64,000 nucleotides of DNA from Eopsaltria australis (taxonomy: Eukaryota; Chordata; Aves; Passeriformes; Petroicidae): the NCBI GenBank assembly GCA_034509425.1, contig JAVTVJ010000344.1:603872-667871 (forward strand). The letters are read 5' to 3'. The notes below the pieces were generated by a model. It searched no databases, had not been told where the DNA came from, and saw only the letters and a list, made by a program, of their open reading frames with translations. Below are positions 49,801 through 62,040 of this stretch, one piece after another. Made by a program: the position numbers and the translations under genes. How positions within the stretch are numbered: position 1 is the stretch's first letter; each line of letters begins with the position of its first letter.

Positions 49801-51540
49801 TAGTGGTCTCTCTGGCTAACTTCCACGCAAAAAAGCTGAGTTAGAAAGGGATAAAACATCCCTCCTTTTTCTCTTCATGCCTGGCATCAATACTGCTTAA
49901 GAACTTCAGAAAACGGGTTGCAAAGCAGGGATAAGGCTTTTCAACTTTGAGAACTTGTCTTTCATCTTTTGCAATTCCTTCTCTTTGAGGGCCATGTGTG
50001 AGCTATCCTGTTACTCTCCAGAAATCACAGGCTTCTCTGGTGTCTCTTCAGGAAGAAGGTAGTCAGATTAGAAAGGTTAAGAAATATTAGGAGACACCAT
50101 CTCCTAGGTCTTCTGTCCTGGGAACTGGATAGAAAAAAGTCACTCCTTTCTGTAAAGAAAGCCTTCAGCATTAGCCCCAGAATTTGGCTCTAAAGTAGCA
50201 CAGTCATATTCTCAAGAGGGGAAAAAAATCTGCCTTTTTTTTTTTTAGCTTTCTCCATAAAATATTTGAAGACCAACCCAGAAGCAGATGCAGAGAGGCT
50301 TAACAGAAGCAAGATTCTTCCTTCTTCAAGGAATGGGATAAAATATGGACAAGATATTCACTCTAGAAATTATCACTTTGGTATGAATTATTAGTCATTT
50401 TTTAACAAAGTTTTCAGACAGACAGGATTATATTTTATTTTGCAATGGCCTACATCCCTCGATCATTAATAACACTATTAAATTGTTTCCACAGAGTTGC
50501 TGTGGAAACCAGACCCCAGACTTCTGGTGTTATACTCTATCTAAAATGTTATTGTATTCTTGAAAGAACTGCCTTGTCATGATTTTTTATATGTCCATAT
50601 ATGAGCACCTTTCCGTTTAAAAAACGTATCAGACTTCTGACTAAGCCTGATTTGATCTCTGATGCTCCAGTTTTACAGTGCCAGATGTCTTACATATGAA
50701 CTGTAAAGGAGAAGTAATATTTCTTCTAACACACCTGGGAAAGATCTTTGAGGTTAGGCCACATCTCCAAAGGTTTGTTCAGGTGGTTTGATGCTATCTG
50801 CTATGTACAGTTTTGACATTATTTTGAGGAGTTTTTCTCACTTCCAGACTAAAAATAGAAACGTAGTTTCATTGACTAATATGAAACACAAAGAATCAAA
50901 TTCTGTCCTTAATTATACCCTTCCAAATCCAGAGTAAATTCACTGAAGCTAGTTCAGTTAATTTGGATATCTCCCAGATGTAAGAGCCCTATCTTCATCT
51001 CAGTCTTCAGAAATTCTTTTGCTTTAACAGGCACCCACCATGATAGAAAAAAATAGTTATTAATTTTTGAATGAGCACATAAAAAACAACAGTCTTTCTG
51101 GTTTGTGTGTTCCAAGTGTAAATCCGTTTCCACTTTATTTTTTAAGAATACTTTTCCAGCATTGCAGTTTACCAAAGAGACCAAGGGGATTACTTTTGCC
51201 AAAAAATTGAATTATATTCTTCTTTCCCTCATTCTGTTCCATCTTTTTCTGCCAATTCCTGACAATAATCCAACACCTCCCACAGTGTTTGTCAATCAAA
51301 GTTTAGAAAGCAAAAAAAACCCCCACCAAATCCAGCATTATTTTTCTTTTATTTTTCATCTTCTTTTGGCAAATTTCCATTTTATCTACCAATAGAAACA
51401 TTCTGCTTCATATTTCAGGATGCTGTCTTTCTTTTTACTCAAAACATAAAACTAAGCTTGTAGAAATTAGCTTCTATAACCCATAGACCACTGATACAAC
51501 AAAAGTATTGTAAAAATTCTTATTGAAGATCAAAATTAAT
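46841..51540. other. AT-rich unique noncoding DNA
   Basis: No repeat family is recognised in 4.7 kb. The part around 49390-49760 is less AT-rich and holds complementary open frames of 67-75 codons with no known match. It could be an old unrecognised repeat. Confidence 0.5.
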
Positions 51541-52065
51541 AGAATTGTAGAATCACAGAATAATTTTTATTTGAAAGGACTTCTAGTAATTGTCTTGTTT
51601 CATTCCCTTCTCACAGCAGAGTTACCTCAAATTTAGATTAATTGACTCAAGATGTTGTCTGGGGGAGTGGTGACTATGTGCAAAGATGGAGTTCTTTTGG
51701 CATCCTGTCCCAGTGTGTTACCACCCTTATTGCAGAGATCTTTCCTGTATGACTGGCTGGACTTTCTCTTGCTGCTCATTGTCTTTCAACCTTCTGCTGG
51801 AGACCTGGCTCCATTGTCACCATAACTTCTTATTTTAGTTGATGATGACGAATTAATATCCTTAGCTTTCTCCTCTTGGATCTACATGAATTCAACTCCC
51901 TGAGCCTTTTATTTTATGTTGTGGGCTTCCTCTTCCTAACCATCGTGGTTGCCCTCCTTTTGACTTTCCAGTTTTTCAGCTTTTCTCATGTATTTGGTTG
52001 CAGTGCACCTGATGTAGTCCATTAAGGACTGAACAGAATAATTTCTCTCTGATATTAGGGTTCTT
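51541..52065 (-). mobile_element. Old CR1 LINE 3'-end fragment
   Basis: It starts with AGAATTGTAGAATCACAGAA, the reverse complement of the CR1 3' terminal ATTCTRTG repeats, so a true 3' end is preserved. Going up, the sequence follows the CR1 landmarks loosely: a CCAGTGTGTTACCACCC block, a TTGCTGCTCATTGTCTTTC block, a CTTTCTCCTCTTGGATC block and a GTTGCCCTCCTTTTGAC block. Divergence is high with many small indels, so the insertion is ancient. No usable frame remains. Confidence 0.75.
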
Positions 52066-55000
52066 TGGATGACTTTTCAACATGTCACTAGCTTCTGGAA
52101 TGCTGGCTTGTAGCTTGGAAATTCAGGATAGATTCCTGGTTATTTGAAACTGTCATTGCTCCACTGAGTCCAAAATGACTAAGATAATTTACCAGAGATA
52201 AAGAATTTCCTCTTGCTGTGATGAAGCCAGTATGTACTTTGGTATGTCAACAGCTGCTAAAGTTTGAGACTATGACAGGTTCCATCAAAATCAATGTCAG
52301 ACATATTTTGATGTTTTTTATATGTTGAATGTTTCCTAGTCAGTAGCCTACATTTTTTCCTTCCAAGTTTCAAGACAAATTTTCTGTTATTAGAATTATT
52401 AAGATAGTCATTGAAGCATTGTGTGGTGTCATACCCATAATTATGCTCTCACATACAGAAACACAAATATATTCCAAAGTGCCATGAAACTCCTTCTTCT
52501 GCACAAGTGTAGTCACGATATAAGATTGTCAAAATAAAAATGGTAATTTCTTTCCAAGCTGATTGAACAAGTAGAAGTAGGAATGTCATGGTTTTTCTCA
52601 TCAATTTAACCAGACCTCTTTAACTTACTGTTGCATTTTGAGGTATTAAGACTCAGGGACTAGAATCATCTTCTCTCCCAAAGGCTAATTCTTCTCAACG
52701 AGGTACTCACAATGCTACATTATTAATATATATTTTTTAATTGCCATAAAGTCAGAAATTCATTTTTGTATCAGTGTTATCCAACTAAAAGTAGAACTTC
52801 TATAATTTTCATACTTAAATCTTCATAACCAAGGCTTCTGGAGGACCCACAGTAGTGCTCACTACTTTAATAAATGGAAACTTAAGATAAAAGAGATCAT
52901 CTGACTTGCCGTTTAATAAAATTATCTACAGAGGAAATGGGAAGGTTTTCTGGAAGCTTGCCAGCATTCAATAGCCTGGTCTAGCTTTGATTCTGGGGAA
53001 AAATGTATTTCAATTTCAAACTGATTTAATTTTGAATCTAGAACCAGTATCTCAACCATTAAATAATTTGAAGTTGTCTATGGCTATTGTGTCACTTGCA
53101 TACTGTTCATCTTTCAGAAAGAGTTTTTCTACTGTGATATCAGACACACGCATTGCAGTTCTGACCTCCAGGACCTGATTATGCCATTTTGACAGAAGTA
53201 TTCCCAGCCAAATTCAAAAGGAAGGACTAATAGGCACTTCACATGATAATGTGTTGTTCCTTACTCATTTTCCAAACACAAATATTTTATTCTGGATTCA
53301 CTATCATGTTTTCATAATTAGTGTAATTTCAAAATGAACAGATATGATTTCTTCAAATCTCCAACATATTTCCAGCATACTTTCTAGAGTCCTCTGCTGT
53401 AATCCTTTGTAATGACTTCAATTATTTTCTTCCTGTTGGTTTGAATATACCAAAATATTTGAAAGAAAAACAGAAGTGATGACGTGGTGTTAACATTCAA
53501 ACCTGAAAATATCCTCTTCAATAAGAAAACTTACTGTTTGGGCAGTGGAATGTTGTTTCAATATCTTTTGCTTTTATCACCTATAATGCTTCATTAATTA
53601 TTTAATTGTACTCGCTTGCTAAATTAGAAACAATCTAAAATATTTAAAACACTGGTATATTATTAAAATAATTAGCAGGCAAAGTGGCAAGTTGCTCACC
53701 AAAGCAGACACTTAACAACTCTAGTTGTCCTCAGCCTGTGACAAAAATACTGAATAGGTGACTTACATTCAGAATAGACTGCAAAACCCGGGGCAGCCAG
53801 TAAGCACTGCCAGTATGCATCACATTTCAAAGGCTTCTGTTATTTATTTAGCTCAAATGTGGAGGATTTCTGTCTATTACCACCTTTCCTTTCTTTGAGC
53901 AATTCTGAAGTAGCTGGTAGAATAGCGGTCCAATTCTTTGTTTGTGTTTGTTTGGGAAGATCATTTGTTGTGTCTAGAAGTTAAAGCAATTGCAACCTGG
54001 CTGTAGCTGGGAACTCTACATAGAAAAGAGTGACTATTTTAATCTGTCATAAACCTGCTGGATAATAAGATATGCAAGCAATAAGTAAAGACTCTCTAAT
54101 TTGGCTCATGCACAAACCTGAGAACTGAGATTTCATTGGATTTTGGTAAACTGAGGGGAAAAAAGAATACTTTGAACATAAAATGTAAAATACATGTTTT
54201 CACCTTGTATTTCTGAATCATTGACACTGGCTATATATACCTAAACTGATTAAAATGTACTTACTAATATAAATTTGGGGGGTTATATCTGGTCTTTTTT
54301 CAAATTCAGATTTGCCTGTATTTGAAATTTGATACATATGGAAGAGGAAATTTGTTGTAAAGAGAGGTGGAGCCTTTAGAAGCTGCTGTGTTCACAGCAC
54401 ACCCTTTCCACCACAGCCAGAGAGAATAGAAAAACCATAACTGAATTTTCAGTGCAACTCCATTTTGCAGCAACTTGAAAAAATGTTTGTAGAACACTGC
54501 AGTAATATCTTTCCCCTGCGTTTGCCAGACCTCCATTTGAGAGGTTGCTCATTAAAATAGAGAGAAACACTGGAAATAGTTTTGTGACTTAGCTGTAGGC
54601 ATCAGTAGGTTGTGATAAAGCCTCATAAGGACATGGTGAGAGAATCCCATCACAGAATAAGTTAAACCTCAACAGTAACAGCACTGACCTAGAAGCTGTA
54701 TCACTGTATCTCTTCAGTTCCAGGTCCTCAGCTGACTAAGCTTAAAGTTCTTTTTCTTCCCCCTAAACTGGATCACCTGCAGTGAAAATGTTGCAATAAA
54801 TCTGCATCAAATGACAAGTACCCAGGTATGCAATAGGCTCCTGGGATAGAAAGCCAGGACTCAAAGGCATTCCCTGGTGCAGGCTTAGATAAGTTTCAAA
54901 CCTTTTCTGATTTCCAGAAAACCACCCTTACCACTCACTTAAGAGGCCAACAGAGGACTATGTCATCCAAGGACCAAGGTAGAACTTGTGCCTACCTTTC

Positions 55001-57345
55001 TCATGTACTCAACTTTTAAAAGAACCAAATCTTCTTACCCTAAATTAAACATTTTGACGTTTTTTAGTCAGAATTTTTCACCAGATTTCTGAAGAATCCC
55101 AAGCCAACTTTCTGATGAATAACTCATTCACCAAATAAAATACACTTAGGTGCATTAGAAAGCATAGTTCAGAACTGATGTAATTCAGAACTGTTACACA
55201 GACATCAGCAGAGTTATATTCGATTTCTCCAATGTAAATTAAATGCTGTAACTTCATATTATGGCATTACCATAGGTGCAAAGGTTTTACAAGGAATAAT
55301 TCTGCGGTTTTCCGTTGATTCAAATTAGTTATTTATCTACTTTTTAGCAAAAGCATTAAATTGCCCTTCATGAATCATAACTCACTATTCATAAACAAAA
55401 AATGAAAAAGTGGATTTCTGCACAATGTTTGGAGCAATCTCACATGCAATGAATATGATAAGAACCAGCACTAGAAAAAAAATTAAAATCCACCCTCCAA
55501 GACCCCACAGTACTTTTGATAAACAGTCACAAATATGTACAGTGAAAATATTTTAACATAGATACATAAAATATACCAAATTCTTCTTTTTTCTTGTTTG
55601 TATCTAAAAAGTAACATGTATATGCAGGCCATTATGACTCAAATATTTAATATTTTCAATAATAAAGAAAATATGTTATGCTTCTCCAATTTTTGCATTT
55701 ACATGAAAGAGCTTTTATCTGTCTGCAATCTGCTTGAAATACTTAATGAAATAATTTGCTCTAGAGAGAGGTAGAAAATAGTAGCTATGTTCCTATTATG
55801 TGGTGATAATAAAAATAAAAACATTTACTTGTCTGTCTTCCACTTTATGTAAATATATACGAATTCTGCATCTTGAGTCAGCAATGAAGAGAGCCAAAGT
55901 AGAATTATATTGCTGTTCTTTATGTAAATATCTTATTTTCAGCACTTGTTAACATTCTTAGCTGACTGCACAAAAAGACTGAATCAAGATTAAGGCCCTC
56001 TTCTTGTAGAAATATGTGTATTTGCTTAACTTTATATACTCTGAATGTGTTCTTTAAATTCCTTTTACAGATATTATGTGGGATCTCAAAAATACTGAGG
56101 ACAAGCCAGAAAGCTGGCAAAAGTAAACAATTGACACAGAAAACCAATGCATCTACTGGCAATGTATGACCAGTAATACAGAAGATATTAAGACATTCAT
56201 AAAAACCTATCAAAACCCAGAGAAATTCAAGAGTGGAAGAAGCATAATATAACAGAAATGCAAGAGAAAATTACTCATGAGGCTTAGAAGGTGCAAGTGT
56301 CCAGTAAATATTTTTTTCTGACCTTCAGGAAAAAAAAAGCAGATTGCTATACCATACCAAAATTATTTTGGTACATATTAGAGTTTTGAGTTTCTTAATA
56401 ATGTTTATTTTAAAACTTGAAAAATCCTAAGAAGTTAAAAGAGTTAGACTGTTATAACATTTAAAAAGTTAAGCACTCTAACAGTATCTGAATTATGGAA
56501 TTCAACAGGATCTCACATACATTATTATTAATTTTTATAGAAATCATAGTGTTGTGGAAAACATTTAGAATTTTTAGTCAGGAAAGATCAATTGAGGAAA
56601 AGCTGCACAATATTACTGAAGGTGTTAGGTATGCTGTTTGCCACGTAAGAACATGGCCTTCTTAGGAACTGGCATTGACAAGAATTATTTAGTGTTCTAT
56701 AAAACCTGCACATCAAAAGTGAAAAGATAGGTTTCTCAAAAATATAGAAAATATTCTGCCTTTTCTTCCCACTTGTGTTCCACCAGCTTAATAATTCAGA
56801 GTTTTATTTGTTTATCACTGATATTGATTCAGAGTAAATGTGTGGGAGTATTGATATGGAATAAAAAGAGTAAAGATAAGAACTTTTGCATAATTAATAA
56901 GAATGGCTGTAGTGTTTCAGAATGAGGCCTGTCAGCCATGCATTTTATTTCAGTGGTCACTGCATCAAAAACAAAAAGAGCAACCACCAAAGAGCTGGAA
57001 GAAAACTAATTTTAAAAAAATCCACAAGCAGACATCTAAGTAAGCATGAGAAACATGGTGTATGTTCTTCTACTACCTTTCTAATTATCCGATATCACAC
57101 TTTTTAAAAATAGTCTTGTTTAAAACCAAGCACTCAGTCAATACTGGTAATGTGCTGAGGAATAGACTTCTGTGTGATGCTTGAATTGGCTCCACAGTGT
57201 AATGGGGAAGGGGGAAAAAAAACACGCACAAAATCAATGCAATCACAAAATACAATAATCCCTGTATTAAAGACATTAAAATTTGGCTAACCAATAGACC
57301 ACAAAATGTAACCCATAAATGAAGACTCATCTTCCTGTTGAGGTT
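52066..57345. other. AT-rich unique noncoding DNA
   Basis: No repeat family or exon is recognised over 5.3 kb. Open frames up to 97 codons (55920-56213, minus) match nothing known to me. Short A-runs are frequent between 55380 and 56350. Confidence 0.5.
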
Positions 57346-57950
57346 GCTTCTAGTTCAGATATTCAGGAATCTGTCCTCGCCCCATTGATCTTCAATACCT
57401 TTGTAAATGAACTGGAATAAAATATGGAAACATTGCTTGTAAAATGTGCAGATAATACAAAAACTGGTGGAGAGAGAAGTTACAGTGGTCATAGGTCAGT
57501 TATAAACCAGGCTGATCTGATTCATATAGTGAAGTTGGCTCATTTGATCAACATGAGGCTGAACACTGCCAAATGCAAGGTCATGCAATGTATAAAGAAA
57601 AAATGTAGACTGTGATTACTAGATGAGAGATTGTACCGTATGGTGCATTACATTGGAACGGCTTACCACAAATAATCAAATAAACATGAGCTTTTCAGTC
57701 CTTACATCTATGAAAGATTCTTCCTAGATGTACAGACAACATACAGAAGACAGCCATGGTATGAGGTCTTCACTGTGCATACAGAATAATACTGGCAATT
57801 CTGCTTGCAAAGGGGACATTAAGACATCAGAAGGGATCTTAGAAAGAGCTATAAAAAACATTCAGAATAGAAAACTTGTCCATCGAAAGACAGCTAAGAC
57901 ACTCCATGTGCTACATTTATCAAAAAAAGTTTGATTAAAGGCTTCATGAT
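57346..57950 (+). mobile_element. Very old CR1-clade reverse-transcriptase remnant
   Basis: A plus-strand frame reads QESVLAPLIFNTFVNELE, a stop, then METLLVKCADNTKTGG. This corresponds to the conserved QGSVLGPLLFN.F.NDL and FADDTKLGG parts of a CR1-type reverse transcriptase. The catalytic FADD has become CADN. Further on, MRLNTAKCKVMQC (about 57553-57591) matches the N..KCKVMH block, and ILERAIKNIQNRKL lies at 57837-57878. The gap between the blocks and the stop codons show a dead, long-decayed copy. It could be an L3-like or CR1-X/Z-like subfamily; I cannot decide which. Confidence 0.7.
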
Positions 57951-58646
57951 CACCAATATGTCTACATACATATGAGTTTTCTTACAGTGAAAGCCCCTGC
58001 ATTTTATCAGGATAAGCCACAGAGTCCTAATTATTGGGAAAAAAAGCCAGGAAAATTAATATTGGGTAAATCTTTAAATTCAATTATGATTTTAAAAATG
58101 CAGTTATTTTTGTTTTATTAGTAATTTACCATTTGAGCAACTTGTTCTAATAAATTTTTATCACCTGAAATTCTGATATCAACTTACCATCTTTCTGAAA
58201 TATTTTGTGATTAAACACAAGTTACAGGGATGTTAAACAACTTACCGAACAGAAGATTTTGTTAGAAAATCAGATTACTGTAATTCTCCCCTCAGGCCTT
58301 TAAATGTTTTTACCTAGTTGGAGTTTTAGGCAGGTTTTTCTTCCATTTTGGAGCCAGTCTCATGTATTGATGCAACAGCCCTGTGATGCTGTGGCTTCCC
58401 AATGTGATGCCAAACACAGGATACAGGCATTACGAAATGACCGATAGATGGAGAGAAATGGAAGGCATGCTCAGGAGGGCTGACACTCACCCATTCCTTT
58501 TAACTTTACTGCATTCGCATGCACAGTAAATTAAGCTTTAAAAATATTGATGCATTTGAGATATAGATATTTTTAAAATACTAATTTGGTTACTTCTCCG
58601 GTATTCATATTGTGCGTCTATCAACACTAAATGAGATGTGTTCTCT
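57951..58646. other. Unique noncoding DNA between CR1 copies
   Basis: No feature recognised. Confidence 0.5.
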
Positions 58647-59200
58647 GAATGGAACAAAAGAGCTGGATTGGAAAGGACCATCTAGTCCAACTGCCTGGCT
58701 GCTTCAGGGCTGAACGAATGTTAAAGCACAATGTTAAGGACATTGTACAAATATCTATTAAACACTGACAGGCTTTAAGCATCAAGCACCTCTCCAGGAA
58801 GCCTGTTCAATTGTTTGATCACCCTCTTGGTAAAGAAACAGTTCCTAAAGTCCAGGCCAACCCTTCCCTGCCACAGCTTTGTGCAATTCCCAGCCATCAT
58901 GGTGCTGAATCCCAGGGACAAAAGACCAGCACTCCCCTCTCCAGGTGCCCTCCTCAGGAAGCTGTAGAGAGCAATGAGGTCAACCCTCAGCCTCCTTCTC
59001 TCCAAACCAGACAAACCCAGAGCCCTCAGCTGCTCCTCTCAGGATGTGCTTTCAGCCCTGCCACCAGCTCTGTTATCCTCCTCTGGACAGCTCAAAGACC
59101 TTCACATCCTTCTCACATTGTGGAGCCCTACACAGCTCACAGGACTCAGGGTGAAGCCTCACCAACACTGAACTCTAAGGACTGTAAAGCCCAAGGTCTA
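58647..59200 (-). mobile_element. CR1 LINE 3' fragment
   Basis: The minus-strand frame 58775-59014 gives SGLERRRLRVDLIALYSFLR near its start and later RNCFFTKRVIKQLNRLPGEV. This is the CR1 ORF2 C-terminus (LERRRLRGDLI..Y.. and FFT.RV..WNRLP). The 3' non-coding end, GGATTGGAAAGGACCATCTA, lies at about 58664. The coding frame is intact over about 70 codons. Immediately above it (59250-59545) comes a more 5' CR1 segment in the same direction, with the reverse-transcriptase core missing between them. Confidence 0.9.
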
Positions 59201-59249
59201 TCAGTATAAGGCAAAAAGCCTCATTGGATATTTCTCCTCTTCCATGTTC

Positions 59250-59545
59250 CCTAACAACCTTCAGCACACAGTGATCAAATGGTCAAATTACTTTCTTGGA
59301 CTTCCTCTTGCTATTAACACATCTAAAAAAGCCTTTCTTCTTGTCTGACAAAATGCTGGCTTTTTTCAACTCCATCTGAGCTTTGGCCATTTTTGTCTTC
59401 TGCCTGGATATGTGAATCACATCTCTGTAATGTTTCTGCAATGCCTAAATTCTTCCATAGATCATAAAATTTCCTTTTCCTGTTGAGCCCCAAGAGGAGT
59501 TACCTGTTCAGCCAAGCTACTTGTCTTCCACTTCTTCTTGACTTA
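59250..59545 (-). mobile_element. CR1 LINE fragment from the region upstream of the reverse-transcriptase core
   Basis: The sequence follows the CR1 part with GCTATTAACACATCTAAAAA and CATCTGAGCTTTGGCC, and ends with GTTCAGCCAAGCTACTTGTC. A matching stretch occurs in the larger CR1 copy near 61930-61960 (AATCAGGCTGGTTGTCTTCC), in the same direction. It belongs either to the copy at 58647-59200, after an internal deletion of the core, or to a separate insertion. Confidence 0.75.
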
Positions 59546-59560
59546 ACAAAATGGGGCTCT

Positions 59561-59760
59561 GAATCATAGAAGTCTGGAACAGTGAAGGTTGGAAAACACT
59601 CTAAGATCAACAGTTTACCTAACACCATGTTCACTATCAAACCATGCCTCCCAAATCCACATGAATTTTGAACATTTCCAAAGATGGTGATTCCAGCAGT
59701 TATAGGGTAGCCTGTTCCAAAGCCTGGCCACCCTTTCAGCAAAGAAATTCTTTCTAATAT
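59561..59760 (-). mobile_element. CR1 LINE, 3' part of a copy split by an LTR
   Basis: It opens with GAATCATAGAAGTCTGGAAC, the decayed reverse complement of a CR1 3' end. On the minus strand it encodes NIRKNFFAERVARLWNRLP, the CR1 ORF2 C-terminus. The CR1 sequence stops at TTCTTTCTAATAT (59748-59760) and resumes after the LTR at AATCTAAACCTCCCTTGG (60459-60476). These two pieces are adjacent in an uninterrupted CR1, so one copy was split by the LTR insertion. Confidence 0.9.
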
Positions 59761-60451
59761 TGTCCTGGGTTGACTGTATGATCCTTGTATCCCCAATCAT
59801 CTGACCTGCTTATGCCGGATATTAAGTTCTGTAGCTTTAAGTTCGGCCCAGAGAGACAGAGAGAGTGAAGAGAGTGAAGTGGGGAGAGAAAATGCGCAGT
59901 TTGTCTGCAGGAATTACACCTTACTCCCCTGGAAATTCCTTTGGAGACTGCGCTCCAAGCTGGGACAGCAAAAGAGAGATAAGCACGCTGTGTGCTCTCG
60001 GAGTTCGCAGCGGAATGCTCTCGGAGATCTCTCAGCTTTTGCAGGAAGAGAGAGAGACTTTGTTTCTTTTGCTGTTTTTTTTTGTCTTCTGGGACTGATC
60101 AGCATCTCTGTGGTCCAAGACATCAGGACAATCCCCCGGGGGCCCCCCGACTCTGCAGCCGGGCCTGGCCATCAGCCCCAGCCTCTGGAGGGACTGAGGC
60201 TGACACAGCCACACCCACACAAGGACTCTCTGGATCCACCATCTCTTCAGAGAAAGGAGAGGTTTCATTGTTTTATATCATTCTATTTTTTCCATGCTTG
60301 TGAATATTGGGCTTGTTAAATAAATAGCTTTTTCCACTTTTTCTCTAAGGAAATCTTTTCCTGAACCAGTTTGGAGGAGGGGTTGGAATTGGCTTTTCTA
60401 GAGGAGACCCCCTCAGAGGTTTCCTCCTAACATTTGCCCTAAACCAGGATA
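59761..60451 (+). mobile_element. Solo LTR (avian ERVL-like) inserted into a CR1
   Basis: About 690 bp starting TGTCCTGGGTTGAC and ending CCTAAACCAGGATA, so the termini are imperfect inverted repeats (TGTCCTGG against CCAGGATA). A plus-strand polyadenylation signal AATAAA lies at 60319-60324. Upstream of it is a purine-rich then GC-rich segment with a C/G run near 60130-60160. No retroviral genes are present. A clean target-site duplication is not seen: the 5' flank is AATAT and the 3' flank CTGGT, so one side has probably mutated. Frames of up to 146 codons inside it (59879-60319) are not recognisable proteins. Confidence 0.8.
60319..60324 (+). terminator. Polyadenylation signal AATAAA of the nested LTR
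   Basis: AATAAA about 130 bp before the LTR 3' end, the expected position at the R/U5 border. It sets the LTR sense as plus, opposite to the surrounding CR1. Confidence 0.5.
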
Positions 60452-62040
60452 CTGGTTTAATCTAAACCTCCCTTGGTGCAACTTGACATCTGAGCATCCT
60501 TATCTCCAGGCTCAACAACCCCAGCTCCCTCAGGCAATCCTTATCAGACTTGTTCTCCAGACCCTTCACCAGCTCCATTGCCCTGAGGGGCTCAGAACTG
60601 AAAACATGATTTGAGGTGTGGCCTCACCAGTACAGAGGGACAATCCTTTCCTCAGTCCTGCTGGCCACACTATTGCTGATCTAGGCCAGGATGCCATTGG
60701 CCTTCTTGGCCACCTGGGCATGTGCTGCTCGTGTTCAGTTACTGCTGACCAGCACCCCAAGGCCCTTTCCTATCGGACAGCTTTCCAGCCTCTCTGTCCC
60801 AAGGCTGTAGCAGTGAATGGGGTTGTTGTGACCCAAAGGCAGGACCCAGCACTTCACCTTAAGAATCTCATACTGTTGGCCTCATCTCATGGATCCAGCC
60901 TGTCCAAGTCCTCCTGCAGAGCCTTCCTGCCCTCCAGCAGATCAGCTCTTCCACCTGACTTGGAGTTGTCTACAAATTGACTGAGAGGAAACTCAGTCAA
61001 CCCTTCATCCAAGTTGTTGATAAAGATCTAAATAGGACTGGCCCCAACACTGAGCCCTGAGGAACCCCACTGTTGACTGATCACCAGTTGGATGTAGCTC
61101 CATTCACCAACACTGTCCAGGCTCTCCAGTACAGACAACTTTCTACCCAGCTAGGAGCACATCAGTCTAAGCCATGGGAAGACAGTGTCTCCAGGAGAGT
61201 GTCTGGGGGACAGAGCCAAAGGCTTCAGTAAAGTACAGGTAGATATCCACAGCCTTCTCCTCATCCAGTAGGCAGGTCGCCTTGTCACAGAAGATCAGGT
61301 TGATCAAGCAGGACCTGGCTTTCACAAACTCCTGCTGGCTGCGTCTGATCCTCGGGCTGTCCTGCATCTTCTATGCAAGGGTTTAATTGTGATCTGCTCC
61401 ATGACTTTTCCTGGTACCAAGGTCAGATTGGCAGGCATATAGTTCCCTGGTACTACAATCTCTCTTATAGATGGGGGTCATATTTGCCAAATTCCAGTGA
61501 ACTGGAATCTCCCAGTTATCCAGGACTGCTGATAACAGAAAAAAAGTGGCTTGTTGAACACTTTCACCAGCTCCCTCAGTACCTCAGTTTGGTGGATAAT
61601 GATCAGCCTTTTAGATTTGTGTATGTCTAAGGGGTGTAGCAGGTCACTGACCATTTCCTCTCGGGTTGTGGGGATTTCCTTCTGCTCCCCATCCTTGTTT
61701 TCCAGCTCAGGGGGCTTAGTACCCTGAGGACAATGCACCTTTCCCTTAAAGACTGAGGGAAAGAAGGCATTAAACACATCAACTTTTCCTCATCTCTTAC
61801 CACTGTGATTCCCTCTGCAATGAATAAAGGATGGAGATTCTCCTTAATCTTCCTTTTGCTCTCTGTGGTACTCCCAAGTTGCCTGTCCCTTCTTCCAAAG
61901 GTGATCCACTGTCTGTGTTTTTCTCTGAGTTCAAGCCAAAACTCTGTTCAATCAGGCTGGTTGTCTTCCCTACCATCTTGTGTTTCAGCACATGGGAACA
62001 ATACTTTGCTGAGCTCCAGGACATTTTTTCCAGTGGAATC
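60452..62040 (-). mobile_element. CR1 LINE, 5' part of the split copy, with most of the reverse-transcriptase region
   Basis: This is the longest CR1 stretch in the window. On the minus strand, from high to low coordinates, it encodes LNAFFPSVFKGKV...CPQGTKPPELENKDGEQ (61750-61670), then LRELVKVFNKPL and QQSWITG (61500-61590). Next come SQQEFVKARSCLINLI and VDIYLYFTEAFGSVP (61200-61340). The region after the reverse-transcriptase core reaches 60452. In the catalytic A-motif the usual D of YLDFSKAFD has become Y and the second D has become G. Frames change several times. The 5' end near 62040 is a truncation, since the N-terminal endonuclease is absent. It is a pseudogene-like copy. Confidence 0.92.

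Noticed and set aside
58811..59209. 132-codon plus-strand frame
   Set aside because: Antisense of a CR1 ORF2 fragment; the meaningful translation is on the minus strand.
59879..60319. 146-codon and overlapping 103-codon open frames
   Set aside because: They lie in the nested LTR, are open in several frames at once, and show no retroviral or host domain.
60618..60980. 120-codon plus-strand frame
   Set aside because: Antisense of the split CR1 copy.
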